Positions 50,230 through 58,646 of a stretch of 64,000 bases of DNA are shown piece by piece. This DNA is from a virus, in the IMG/VR virus record IMGVR_UViG_3300029319_009270, positions 26,545-90,544 of that record; one strand, written 5' to 3'. Position numbers and translations under genes: made by a program. Position 1 is the first letter of the stretch. Each line of letters opens with the position of its first letter. The notes beneath the pieces are model-generated. The model was not told the DNA's origin. It made no database searches and saw nothing but the letters and a program-made list of their open reading frames with translations.

Positions 50230-52230
50230 TGCTGATATTGTTCCTGTACCTGCACCGAAAGTGACTACCACATTTTCAATATTTCCTGTCCAATTTGCAT
50301 CAGCCTCAATTCTGATTCCTATATACTCATTATTTCCGACACCAATAGTTCCTAATGTAACAAAATTTGTTGCATCTAAAGTTGAATCAAAAGATAAAGA
50401 TCCATTTGCGGTGTGCGCTCCATTGTTATCTGAATATGCGTCCAAAACAAATTCTGAAGCTAGGTCTAACCAACCTGTTTGCCTCGTTCCGTTTGATGGA
50501 AACTTAACAAACACTCTAATTCTGCCGCTATTTAAACTAGTCGCTGCTGAAACAATTGTACTGCCAGAACCTTGTATTGCGATTGTAAGGTCACGCTTTG
50601 AAGATCCCGTTTCATTTTTAAACCATCTATAAAATGTTCTTTTACCAGACTGGGATGAGTAATTTGGATTTTCAGCGGGACCATTGATTAATTGTGAAAA
50701 ATCGCCTGCGTGGATTGTATTTAGAGGCGAAACTAATTTTGTACCAAAAAATTGCAAACCATCAGAGTGTCCTCCATTAGATGAAGACATATGAACGCTA
50801 CCCGTCCAAATATTTGATGCATCAATTAAAGAGGCTTGCGTATCATAAGCACCGCTTACGATTCTAAAATTTTCTCTTTGAAATGTTTCTGTTTGAGCTG
50901 TCGAATTGTTTGATGAACTATACATCAAAATTTGTTCAACTATTGACTGCCCTGCTTGTGAAAGATTTGCTTTGAGTGGATGAGTTACATTAATTGAAGC
51001 TGTTAAAGCGCCACTCAAAAAGTAGTTTGCTGTAATCTCTCCTGACCCAGTCAAATGTAAAACTTTTGTGTGATCTTCACCTCCAGCAATACTAGGTTTT
51101 GATTGTGCAGCAATCGAAAAAGACGGACTAGAACTAGTTAGAGCACTATTAGCAGTGTTAAAAGTTATATTAGAGTTGTCATAAACATACTTATAAGCGT
51201 TTGTAACACGTGTTTTATATGTCGCAGTACCGCTAAGGAAATATTCAACACCTGATAGGTGTATGCTTCCACTACCTTCAAACTCTATAGAATTACCAGC
51301 TGCTGCTAATGCGTCTGCATTGTCATCGTTAACCCATTCAATATAATTTGTATTTTTTGTTGAACCGGTAAAAACATGAGATACTCTTGCATAATTCCAT
51401 CCACGTCTTTGACTATTTGCTGCAATTACAAATTGTCCTGTCCTATGTTTAAATGATGTAAATTCATTACCATTTGAAAAAGTACCTGTTGTGGGAGTCG
51501 AAAAGAAATTAAAGCCCGATCCATTTGCATCTAAGTAAGAACCAGTTCCTAGTCCAGACCCACCACTTCCAATTAAATCCGATGTTAAATCTATTTCTTT
51601 AATTGTTGTTCCATTGACATTAAGTCTAAGAACGCCGGTGTCTCCATCACCAAAGGAAAAATCAGGATAATTTTGAACACTATTTCCTTGACTATTTTCA
51701 GTTACATCTGCATTCAACACCCCTGATATATGTGTAGTACCGGCAAACACACCTAATCTAATATTGTTACTGCTAGTTACAACTGTATAAGTTCCGTTAA
51801 CATCTACTGCAGCTTCAACCCCTGCTGAACCTGCAACACTTATATATGCCGGGGTTGCTGATGACTGGTCATTACTAGCCCCAAAAGAAAGCAAAGCTGT
51901 TATTCCTGTTTCTGATGAGTTTATATCATCTAAAGATGGTGCTGGTGATGGCGCAAGTGCTTTTAAAACCTCATTAAATCTATCAACAGCAGTCCCTAGT
52001 AATGTAGAACTAGTAAAGTCTGTAAATAAACCATCCTCATAATCACCGTCTTCGGCATCTCCAATTGTCGCACTTGAAGATCCTGTTATTGAGAATAAGC
52101 CCGATCCGTTGTCGTTTAGTGTAATGTTAGGTCCGGCAACAATGCTTCCAGATAAAAATCCGCCACTACCATCTGCGATTTGCAAGGATCCACTGGAACC
52201 TGACGACTCTGTAACCCTAACGGCCGACAT
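48436..52230 (-). CDS. Giant fibre-like protein with an internal duplication
   Basis: 1264 residues, Ser/Gly/Asn/Thr-rich, apparently all beta. N-terminal 60 residues (SGGFLSGSIVAGPNITLND) resemble the GSL repeats of the next fibre. The rest is two ~570-residue modules: residues ~100-660 and ~668-1264. Anchors align in order: QRRGWNYARV (275-284) with QRNGWNYARV (841-850), NYIEWVNDDN with NYVEWVNDSD, HLSGVEYFL with HLSGVKYFI, and NWTGNIENV with DWTGYINRI at the ends. A receptor-binding or long tail-fibre role is likely. No gap to the next gene. Confidence 0.82.
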   Translation of the reverse strand: MSAVRVTESSGSSGSLQIADGSGGFLSGSIVAGPNITLNDNGSGLFSITGSSSATIGDAEDGDYEDGLFTDFTSSTLLGTAVDRFNEVLKALAPSPAPSLDDINSSETGITALLSFGASNDQSSATPAYISVAGSAGVEAAVDVNGTYTVVTSSNNIRLGVFAGTTHISGVLNADVTENSQGNSVQNYPDFSFGDGDTGVLRLNVNGTTIKEIDLTSDLIGSGGSGLGTGSYLDANGSGFNFFSTPTTGTFSNGNEFTSFKHRTGQFVIAANSQRRGWNYARVSHVFTGSTKNTNYIEWVNDDNADALAAAGNSIEFEGSGSIHLSGVEYFLSGTATYKTRVTNAYKYVYDNSNITFNTANSALTSSSPSFSIAAQSKPSIAGGEDHTKVLHLTGSGEITANYFLSGALTASINVTHPLKANLSQAGQSIVEQILMYSSSNNSTAQTETFQRENFRIVSGAYDTQASLIDASNIWTGSVHMSSSNGGHSDGLQFFGTKLVSPLNTIHAGDFSQLINGPAENPNYSSQSGKRTFYRWFKNETGSSKRDLTIAIQGSGSTIVSAATSLNSGRIRVFVKFPSNGTRQTGWLDLASEFVLDAYSDNNGAHTANGSLSFDSTLDATNFVTLGTIGVGNNEYIGIRIEADANWTGNIENVVVTFGAGTGTISAIPDLDDIDCNVDGTDSNLSFGSSKSISGYTNVGTAAGFSAVNLNGLYETSANSNNLRRSVFAKDTHIVGDLNEDVSANSNGSHTNHVANSFSDANTGSLKLEVNGSVVHEVEITGAFDLVGSGVPGSGGGTSVNSNGSGFTNLSTWEAAEFNNGVPDFTEIYRTGRYKVHTADQRNGWNYARVIHNVAGTDRETNYVEWVNDSDSNALSIEGLTIKPFEDDNIFHLSGVKYFIQPSGSIEVRVNNLYRNVYSDSNSALSFANLSNATGVKLIQAGSGLTSTKTTTSSTAGLQTLSTSADSEQQACDVTGSIRFSLTGSLSGSYSDYTKHAATGSLVFDHPLKSNLDTHNTLIMTSSVLLVYSSSDTSNANTNENFTGEVFRIQSGSYGSQSNVTSTTYNWSSTGSLNDNTDFPGYYTGLMLFDKKLISPIDGGNLGDFRNYTDGGLFDGPSSNVNYSSLGESTREYYRGFLNNTSNDLARITIVLYGDATLVGITGANQATLGENKNVFVELNIPGKTEFLDLGKPSAGAGNISEGDGCLFGDIDATIDGSGATNVCTFNGQTVDGTASGAEYFVLKLSAHKDWTGYINRISVTWSG
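50251..51933 (-). repeat. Module 1 of the duplicated fibre protein
   Basis: Encodes residues ~100-660, with the same anchor motifs in the same order as module 2 at an offset near 567 residues. Confidence 0.75.
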
Positions 52231-52278
52231 AAACTAACTCAACAACTATACTTAAACTTAAACTTGACTATTAAAGTC

Positions 52279-52284
52279 ATTATA
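52279..52284 (-). promoter_or_regulatory. candidate -10 element (TATAAT) before the fibre genes
   Basis: TATAAT on the minus strand 49 nt upstream of the giant fibre start, within a 109 bp gap that holds no ORF. No clear Shine-Dalgarno or -35 hexamer. Confidence 0.35.
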
Positions 52285-52339
52285 AATATATTGTAAAGTT
52301 AATTTTTTTTATGTAAAATAAATTATTTTAAAACAAATA

Positions 52340-53227
52340 CTAATTATTGCCATCAATTTCTTTTAATAATTGTTCTATATCTAAACCCGCGCAATCTATT
52401 TTTCTGTTTGTCAAATGATAATGTGAGCAAAAACCTTTAAATTTATTTGACTTACAAGCGGAATCAACTCCCCACTTAGTATCCGGAGCATTGTACGGTA
52501 TCCCTAATCCTTCATGACACGCTTCCCAAAGCGCTTTAAGTGCTTCAATCTGGACGGGGTAAAAACCTAAAAAGGGCTCCATTTTTCTCCCATGCAGTTT
52601 TTCGTTTTCCAACAAGGGTCGCTCACCATATCCATTGTTCTTGTACCATTTTTGATATTTCGGATAATAAGCATTTGCAATTTCTACACCGACTGAAGAA
52701 TGATTCCAAGATTTTCCACCTGCATGCCATGCAGCATCATTCATATCCATAAGTTGATATATTGTTCCATCATTGTCAATACAAAAATGAACAGAAATAT
52801 TTCTTTTATTTAAAACTTTTACGCATGACGTGCTAGTCAAACATACATCCCAGTGATTAACAAAGAAATTGATATCTCTCTTATCACTATATTTTGATCG
52901 ACCACCGGTTAAATTCAAACCATCGTCATCAACATGAGTTGCAACCTTATCCCATCTGATAGGGATCGGCTGCCCTCTGTAATAAATTGCTTCGGATGAA
53001 TTTTTTAATTGTCGCTTTACATGATCTGATAGTGCATCTCTTTCTGTTTGCAATCTTCTAAACGTCCCAGGTCCACATAATCCGTCTGCCTTAAGACTGT
53101 GCGCTCTTTGAAACTGTCTTATTGCTTTAAGTAACGCATCATCAAAATCTTCATGCCCAGGAATGAACCAGGAAGGATACCAACCTAATTTTGCTGCAGA
53201 AGATTCATTGTAAAACAACTTATCCAT
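52340..53227 (-). CDS. N-acetylmuramoyl-L-alanine amidase with peptidoglycan-binding domain
   Basis: Cuts the bond between MurNAc and the stem peptide. 295 residues. An N-terminal peptidoglycan-binding fold (FDDALLKAIRQFQRAHSLKADGLCGPGTFRRL, 28-59) is followed by an amidase_2 domain: zinc ligand H125 in FFVNHWD, INDNDGTIYQL-type strand, AAWHAGGKSWNHSSVGVEIAN, and the closing FCSHYHLTNRKIDC. No signal peptide. It may be the endolysin or a virion lysozyme; the fibre and protease neighbours do not decide. Starts directly beside clpP. Confidence 0.92.
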   Translation of the reverse strand: MDKLFYNESSAAKLGWYPSWFIPGHEDFDDALLKAIRQFQRAHSLKADGLCGPGTFRRLQTERDALSDHVKRQLKNSSEAIYYRGQPIPIRWDKVATHVDDDGLNLTGGRSKYSDKRDINFFVNHWDVCLTSTSCVKVLNKRNISVHFCIDNDGTIYQLMDMNDAAWHAGGKSWNHSSVGVEIANAYYPKYQKWYKNNGYGERPLLENEKLHGRKMEPFLGFYPVQIEALKALWEACHEGLGIPYNAPDTKWGVDSACKSNKFKGFCSHYHLTNRKIDCAGLDIEQLLKEIDGNN

Positions 53228-53830
53228 TTATTCTAACTCCATTTCAACCTTAACACTTATATTTAGGACTGGAACTCGTAAATGATTTGCTAAATTAATT
53301 TTTTTACATTCTTCTGGTGTAAGATACCAATCTGCATGACCTTTTTCATGAATTCTTTTTAAAAAATATTTATCAGACTTTCCAATATTCTGGGACATCA
53401 TTTTAAATACACGCTCATTCAATCTATTAGCTTCTTCTGCATTTGATTTCAATTCTTCAATTTTACCTATAGATCCGCTACTAACATCATGAATCATGAG
53501 TGTTGAGTATGGATCCATAAATCTGAGCCCTTCTGTTCCAAAAGAAAAAAGTATTGCGCCGCAACTCATTGCTTTTCCTTCTATAATTGTTGCAACAGGA
53601 AGTTCTGAATTTTTAATTGCAGATATCATGCTCATAAGCGAATATACTTGTCCTCCATAAGAATCAATAATAACAGGAATTACATCTTGACCTGTGTTGT
53701 GTGCCAAGGCCATTTTTGAAGCAAATTCCTTTGCGCTATCTTCATTGAATTTATTGACTCTAATCATAATTGGATTATGGTGCAACTCTAATTCTTTTAT
53801 AAGCGGTGATCTTTCGTACCTATATCTCAT
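53228..53830 (-). CDS. ClpP-like serine protease
   Basis: 200 residues, family S14. Catalytic Ser S89 in GKAMSCGAILFSFG (GxAxSxGA form), His H114 in LMIHDVSSG and a probable Asp D167 in HADWYLTPEE. IIDSYGGQVYSLMSM matches the substrate-binding strand and GGxV oxyanion region. Phage ClpP relatives may serve as prohead maturation proteases; alternatively, with the ClpS at 29930-30268 it could act in regulated degradation. Neighbours (amidase, tagged virion protein) lean to a virion role. Confidence 0.88.
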   Translation of the reverse strand: MRYRYERSPLIKELELHHNPIMIRVNKFNEDSAKEFASKMALAHNTGQDVIPVIIDSYGGQVYSLMSMISAIKNSELPVATIIEGKAMSCGAILFSFGTEGLRFMDPYSTLMIHDVSSGSIGKIEELKSNAEEANRLNERVFKMMSQNIGKSDKYFLKRIHEKGHADWYLTPEECKKINLANHLRVPVLNISVKVEMELE

Positions 53831-53882
53831 TATTGTCTCCTTTTACTAACAATAATACTTTAATTTATAACTAATTTACAAT

Positions 53883-54647
53883 CTAACGCCAAGTTAAATC
53901 AGCTGTTTCTTCATCATTACCCTCACTTTCACCCTCTATGGGTGAAATAACAAAATTAGCATCAGGTGTAAAATTATCAGGCTTCTTTAGTGTACTTAAC
54001 AAAGATACTGGATCTGTTTTAGGGTCGGAGTCAGGTTTAGCTAATTGATTTACATAATCATCAATTGCTTCTGCATTAGGACTTGGATCATATGTCGCTA
54101 TATCTTTTAAATTATTCATAATGTCGTCTTGACTAGTTTTAATAACTCTTTCAAAGCTTTGGTATGGTAAAAGTCTAGGGTCTGGATTGTACGGTAAACC
54201 ATCAGGGTCAACATAATACTCTTCACCTGTTTGAGGATCCTTGCTTAACGCAGCATATGAGTAATCATCCCTATAATCTTTTTTAGTAAAAATTAATTTA
54301 CTTCGAGTTGTTCTATCAACTAGCTGATGTGTAGATTTTTCTCCTTCAGGTGCATCTGCCCCTAGACCTCTGGCAACTAAATTGTCGTGAATAAAATTTA
54401 ATGTATCAGCACGTGCAGCACGAAATGCTGCATCATTTATATATTGCTGGTCTTTACCTTTGAAATGACTAGACATTTTACTTAGATTTTTTTTAAAACT
54501 AGATGTCATAAATTTCTCTAACATATCTTTACTAAGACTATTAGGCGCTTTTTCAAAGGAAGGTTGTAAACTACCTCCAAAATTTTTATAAGTCTGAACG
54601 TATACTTCTGACAACAATCTTCTTATTTGCTTTCTTGTGATTTTCAT
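53883..54647 (-). CDS. Tagged virion-type protein
   Basis: 254 residues. Begins MKITRKQIRRLLSEV, the clearest tag in the window, ending LSE-V. Body: KAPNSLSKDMLEKFMTSSF, a helical stretch (YINDAAFRAARADTLNFIHDNLVARG), strand YRDDYSYAALS, and a Pro/Asp-rich C-terminus with DPKTDPVSLL. Its first 16 codons share ATGAAAATCACAAGAA with the internal tag at 12633. No known domain. AAGGAG lies within an inverted repeat just upstream. Confidence 0.65.
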   Translation of the reverse strand: MKITRKQIRRLLSEVYVQTYKNFGGSLQPSFEKAPNSLSKDMLEKFMTSSFKKNLSKMSSHFKGKDQQYINDAAFRAARADTLNFIHDNLVARGLGADAPEGEKSTHQLVDRTTRSKLIFTKKDYRDDYSYAALSKDPQTGEEYYVDPDGLPYNPDPRLLPYQSFERVIKTSQDDIMNNLKDIATYDPSPNAEAIDDYVNQLAKPDSDPKTDPVSLLSTLKKPDNFTPDANFVISPIEGESEGNDEETADLTWR

Positions 54648-54747
54648 GTGGTGACTCCTTGAAGATAATTATCTTCAATATTTCATTATTACCCCAGTCG
54701 CAATCACAAGGATCACATTTGCAGACAGGACAACAAACTATCCGCAT
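54586..54747 (-). CDS. Possible Cys-rich small protein overlapping the RNR stop
   Basis: 53 residues from an ATG at 54747 inside the last codons of the reductase. Starts RIVCCPVCKCDPCDCDWGNN, five CxC/CxxC-type cysteines, then a hydrophobic strand and a basic tail. It runs 61 nt into the next gene in another frame and has no Shine-Dalgarno, so it could be chance; the Cys density argues against. Confidence 0.3.
   Translation of the reverse strand: MRIVCCPVCKCDPCDCDWGNNEILKIIIFKESPHENHKKANKKIVVRSIRSDL
54659..54678. promoter_or_regulatory. Perfect 20 bp inverted repeat before a tagged gene
   Basis: TTGAAGATAATTATCTTCAA, directly followed on the minus strand by the Shine-Dalgarno GGAG of the gene starting at 54647. 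No T-tract follows, so an operator or translational hairpin is likelier than a terminator. Confidence 0.6.
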
Positions 54748-57251
54748 TTACTAGAACCACATGCTTTACAAATTACACAGCCCTCCTGGTACACTAGGCT
54801 ATCCTCGGCACCACAAGCATCACAATATTTGTCTCCACCTACAGTTCCGTCAGGTATATATTTTTTAAGACATCTGGCAATTACTTTTGAAAAAGAAAAC
54901 ATGTCTGCTTCTTTATCTTTTTGCAACTGCTCAACAACATATTGAATTGGAGCTCCGTGTCTTAATGATAAAGATAATTGTCTGGTGTATCCTCCATGAT
55001 TGGGATTTGAAAATACAGACACAACGTCTTTAATAATTAGTTCATCTTCGCCCTCTCCAAAAAATAAATCATATTTTGACAAGGCTGTTTTTCTTGGACG
55101 CTTTCTTATCTTACCGTACTTATATTTTTTAGGTATTTCAACGTATTCGCTTAATCCACCAATTACCTCATATGGGCGACCTTGTAATAATCCGATGAGA
55201 ACTGTCCATTTTTCACCCTTGATTGTTACATGATGTATTTCGCAATTAAGCGTTTCAGGTCTTTTCGGGGCAGAAACATCAACAAATTTTACCTCCCCTC
55301 GATCTTTTTCTTCATTTTTACTTTCATTACTAACAAGTACACCTGATCTAGAACCATCCCTATAAACAGTGATTCCCTTGCAACCAGTTTCCCAACCCAT
55401 CATATAGACTCTTTTTACTGTTTCAATATCAATATCTGCAGGTAAATTTGTAGTATTTGATATTGCGTGACAAATCCACTTTTGAGCAGCAGCTTGCATT
55501 TTTACTTTATTAACCCAGTTAATTTCTGTTGCTGTTGCACATGAATACGGGCTATGAGAAACTGCTTCCTCAGGACTATCCTTATCCCATTCACAATCCG
55601 GATCTGTCGATTCCATCCATTCTTTAAATTTATGATGGTATACTATAAATTCTGACCATTTATCACCTAAATCATCAACGAAATCAACTGAAGCTGTTTT
55701 ATCATTAGGATTAATTTTCTTTCTGCGCTTATAATGTAACATATACGCAGGCTCGATACCACTTGTTGTTTGTGTCAAAACTGATACTGAACCTGCCGGT
55801 GCTGTTGTTGTGTTTGCAATATTACGGCGACCATATTTTGCATAGTCTTCTATTCTTTCAGGTAATAGCTCTGATATAACTCTGTCAAGAAAAGGATGCT
55901 TATCCTCTTTTTCAAAATCCCATATTGGAAAAGAACCTCTTTCCTTGGCCAAGAGAATAGACGATTCATATGAATTAAGAGCTAGCCACTTGTAAATTTC
56001 TTCAGTAACTTCAACTGATTTTTCAGATCCGTATTGAATACCTAACATGGCTAATGCATCACCTAATCCGGTTATACCTAGTCCTGTTCTTCTTCCACGA
56101 ACAGCAGCATCTTTAATTTTTTTCCAAAGATTTTTCTCATAAAACTTAACATCATCAGGTTCTGGATCGCTTTCAATTTTATTTAATATCTTATCAACGT
56201 GTTCTATTTCTAAGTCAATCATATCGTCCATTAACCTTTGTGCTTTTTGAACGATATTAGCAAATTTACCATAATCAAATTCAGCAGATTTTGTCCAAGG
56301 GTTTTCAACAAATGACACTAAATTAACTAGCATCAACCTGCAGCTATCATAAGGAGACAAGACAATCTCTCCACATGGGTTTGTAGATACTGATCCGAAA
56401 CCCTCATCTTCATAAATATCTGAAGGTGTCATACTTTTGGCAGTATCCCAAAAAAGAACACCTGGTTCTGCAGAAGCGTGTGCGCCTTCAATAAGCGCGT
56501 TCCAAACGTCTATTGCATAAATATCAGTATTCACAATTTCTGGTTCTATGGCATCAACTGGCCATCTTTGTTGATATCGCTGGCCGTGTTTAACTGCTTC
56601 CATAAATTCATCTGTAACACGTACTGATATATTGGCACCTGTCACTTTTGTTAGATCACGTTTAATTTTTATAAAATCCATAACTTGCGGATGATGAACT
56701 GATATCGTGAGCATTAATGCACCTCGACGACCACCTTGTGCTACTTCTCGACATGTATTAGAGAACCTTTCCATAAAGACCTCAATACCATCTGTTGTTT
56801 TTGCAGCGTTTGCCGTGGATAACCCGCGAGGTCTAATAGTAGATATATCAAACCCAATACCACCGCGCCTTTTTGCAATTTGAGCGAGTTCCTGATCTGT
56901 TTTAAGAATTCCTGCGTATGAATCACAAGGTGCCTCCACCACAAAACAATTTGAAAGAGATTGAATTTTTGTATCATTTCCAATACCACTCATAGGAGAA
57001 CCTTGTGGCACCACATATCTAAAATCTTTAAATAGACCATATATCTCATGACGATTCATAGGATTGGGATATTTCGCCTCTATTCTTGATAACTCCCTAG
57101 CCATTCTCTTATGCATGTCGACAGGTGTTTTTTCTAGATAGTTCCCTTGTTTATCTTGAAGTGCATATTTTCCTAAAAAAACACTGGTTGCTAATTCATC
57201 TCCCTTAAAATACTCTAAAGATGCTGCATATGCCTCATCATAATCATACAT
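54738..57251 (-). CDS. nrdJ: Ribonucleotide reductase, class II (adenosylcobalamin-dependent, NrdJ-type)
   Basis: Makes deoxyribonucleotides from ribonucleotides in one polypeptide. 837 residues. LSNCFVVEAP holds the first redox Cys, GGIGFDISTIRP and NPCGEIVLSPYDSCRL the active-site Cys region, NTTTAPAGSVSVL the substrate loop, and the C-terminus has YCDACGAEDSL and VICKACGSSKCG zinc/redox motifs of the B12-dependent group. No small subunit or activase nearby. A B12-dependent enzyme needs a host that makes or takes up cobalamin. Thioredoxin at 25278-25589 may be its reductant. Confidence 0.9.
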   Translation of the reverse strand: MYDYDEAYAASLEYFKGDELATSVFLGKYALQDKQGNYLEKTPVDMHKRMARELSRIEAKYPNPMNRHEIYGLFKDFRYVVPQGSPMSGIGNDTKIQSLSNCFVVEAPCDSYAGILKTDQELAQIAKRRGGIGFDISTIRPRGLSTANAAKTTDGIEVFMERFSNTCREVAQGGRRGALMLTISVHHPQVMDFIKIKRDLTKVTGANISVRVTDEFMEAVKHGQRYQQRWPVDAIEPEIVNTDIYAIDVWNALIEGAHASAEPGVLFWDTAKSMTPSDIYEDEGFGSVSTNPCGEIVLSPYDSCRLMLVNLVSFVENPWTKSAEFDYGKFANIVQKAQRLMDDMIDLEIEHVDKILNKIESDPEPDDVKFYEKNLWKKIKDAAVRGRRTGLGITGLGDALAMLGIQYGSEKSVEVTEEIYKWLALNSYESSILLAKERGSFPIWDFEKEDKHPFLDRVISELLPERIEDYAKYGRRNIANTTTAPAGSVSVLTQTTSGIEPAYMLHYKRRKKINPNDKTASVDFVDDLGDKWSEFIVYHHKFKEWMESTDPDCEWDKDSPEEAVSHSPYSCATATEINWVNKVKMQAAAQKWICHAISNTTNLPADIDIETVKRVYMMGWETGCKGITVYRDGSRSGVLVSNESKNEEKDRGEVKFVDVSAPKRPETLNCEIHHVTIKGEKWTVLIGLLQGRPYEVIGGLSEYVEIPKKYKYGKIRKRPRKTALSKYDLFFGEGEDELIIKDVVSVFSNPNHGGYTRQLSLSLRHGAPIQYVVEQLQKDKEADMFSFSKVIARCLKKYIPDGTVGGDKYCDACGAEDSLVYQEGCVICKACGSSKCG

Positions 57252-57260
57252 ATTATTCTC

Positions 57261-58628
57261 CTAATTGCTTGTAATTTCTTTCCATTTTGATTTCAATAGT
57301 GATCTCGCGTTGTTATTTGACGATTGTACAGCGTCCGCCATAGAAAGTTCACCAATATCTTCAATTATTCTTATTTTTGACATGCTAGTGTCTATTTTTA
57401 TAGGAAAAAGTATACCATCCCTACCTGCTCTGTTTTTTGCAACAAAAAGTCGGGCTAAACCAGATGATTTTTCTGTTTCCTTTCTAGACATTGTTAGTAC
57501 AACATCTGCGACTTGTGCTTTACCATAAGACTCACCCATGTTAGTTAACCCTACAACATCTTTTTCAGATCCTTCTTTATTAGATTGTGATGCAGTCCAA
57601 ATAGGAATATTTAGTTCACCAGAGAGATTTCTTAATTCTTCATATATTAATTTAAGTTCGTGTCTTAAAGAGTCATATTGACGAGAAGATCTCATAATGT
57701 CTGCATAGTCAATCATTACAACACTTGGCTTAAAGCCTTTCATTGATAGTTTTTCAATGTGATTTCTAATTGTCATAACTGAAGCGGAACCCGTTGGATA
57801 TTCTTTAATTATCAATCGTCCGTACTGACTTTCTTCATAAATTTTCTTTATTTTTTCTTTATTTTCTTTGACATCACTAGATGGAATACTACAAAGGTTT
57901 GAGTCATATCGAATACCTACAGCAGACTCGCTTAATTCAAATGTATAGTGTAAAACATTCTTACCAACCTTCAAGGCTGCGGCACCTAAGTTGACTAGAA
58001 AATGAGACTTACCCACCCCTGTCGGAGCAACAATAACACCTAATTCACCTCGAGCCAGTCCTCCGTTTAGTATGTCTTTTTTATCTAAATGTGCTAGCCC
58101 TGTAGGGCATGTAATTCTAGCTATGTGATGAAATCTAGCTTCAAAATCTTCAAAGAAATCATGTCCAACTGTATCACTATTACCTAAACTAATCGCTTCT
58201 TTCATTAAATCAATGATCGGTTCATATGTTTCGGAAGCAACTAGCGTTACAGCTTGCTCTAATGCACCTTTAATCGCTTGCTTTTTACAAAAATCTAATG
58301 TTTTATCTTTAACATACGCTAAGTCACCTGGGTTCGGATTATGTTTTGCACGTTGAAGATACTCGATAATCTGATTTCTTAGCGCAACATCACTACCCTC
58401 CCTTAGTTCGTCCTTTATCATTGTAACTAGCAATGAGAGCGTTGGAAATGTTTTATATTCGTTATGATAATCAAAATATCTTAAGCAAAGATATTTTAAG
58501 TACTTTACTTCAAAATAATCTGCTGTCATAACCTCATTCATTTGAGCTGCCCAACGATGATCATTAAGTAAGCATTGAAATATTTTTTCTTGAAAGTCTT
58601 TACCGTATTGTGAAAAATAAGAATTCAT
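57261..58628 (-). CDS. DnaB-type replicative helicase
   Basis: Hexameric 5'-3' helicase. About 455 residues from the ATG at 58628; an in-frame TTG at 58643 with GAGGT at good spacing is an alternative that adds five residues. N-terminal helical domain, then a RecA core: VIVAPTGVGKSHF (Walker A), SVVMIDYADIM (Walker B), WTASQSNKEG, and AKNRAGRDGILFPI. The T4 gp41/DnaB fold class is clear. It lies between the exonuclease and RNR; the primase is not in the window. Confidence 0.92.
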   Translation of the reverse strand: MNSYFSQYGKDFQEKIFQCLLNDHRWAAQMNEVMTADYFEVKYLKYLCLRYFDYHNEYKTFPTLSLLVTMIKDELREGSDVALRNQIIEYLQRAKHNPNPGDLAYVKDKTLDFCKKQAIKGALEQAVTLVASETYEPIIDLMKEAISLGNSDTVGHDFFEDFEARFHHIARITCPTGLAHLDKKDILNGGLARGELGVIVAPTGVGKSHFLVNLGAAALKVGKNVLHYTFELSESAVGIRYDSNLCSIPSSDVKENKEKIKKIYEESQYGRLIIKEYPTGSASVMTIRNHIEKLSMKGFKPSVVMIDYADIMRSSRQYDSLRHELKLIYEELRNLSGELNIPIWTASQSNKEGSEKDVVGLTNMGESYGKAQVADVVLTMSRKETEKSSGLARLFVAKNRAGRDGILFPIKIDTSMSKIRIIEDIGELSMADAVQSSNNNARSLLKSKWKEITSN

Positions 58629-58646
58629 AGGTCCTGCGTTCAATTG

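Noticed and set aside
53228-53830. Certain assignment of the ClpP-like protein as the prohead protease
   Set aside because: Some phage ClpP relatives do this, but capsid genes are not in the window and the tags suggest a T4-type cleavage site, so the role was left open.
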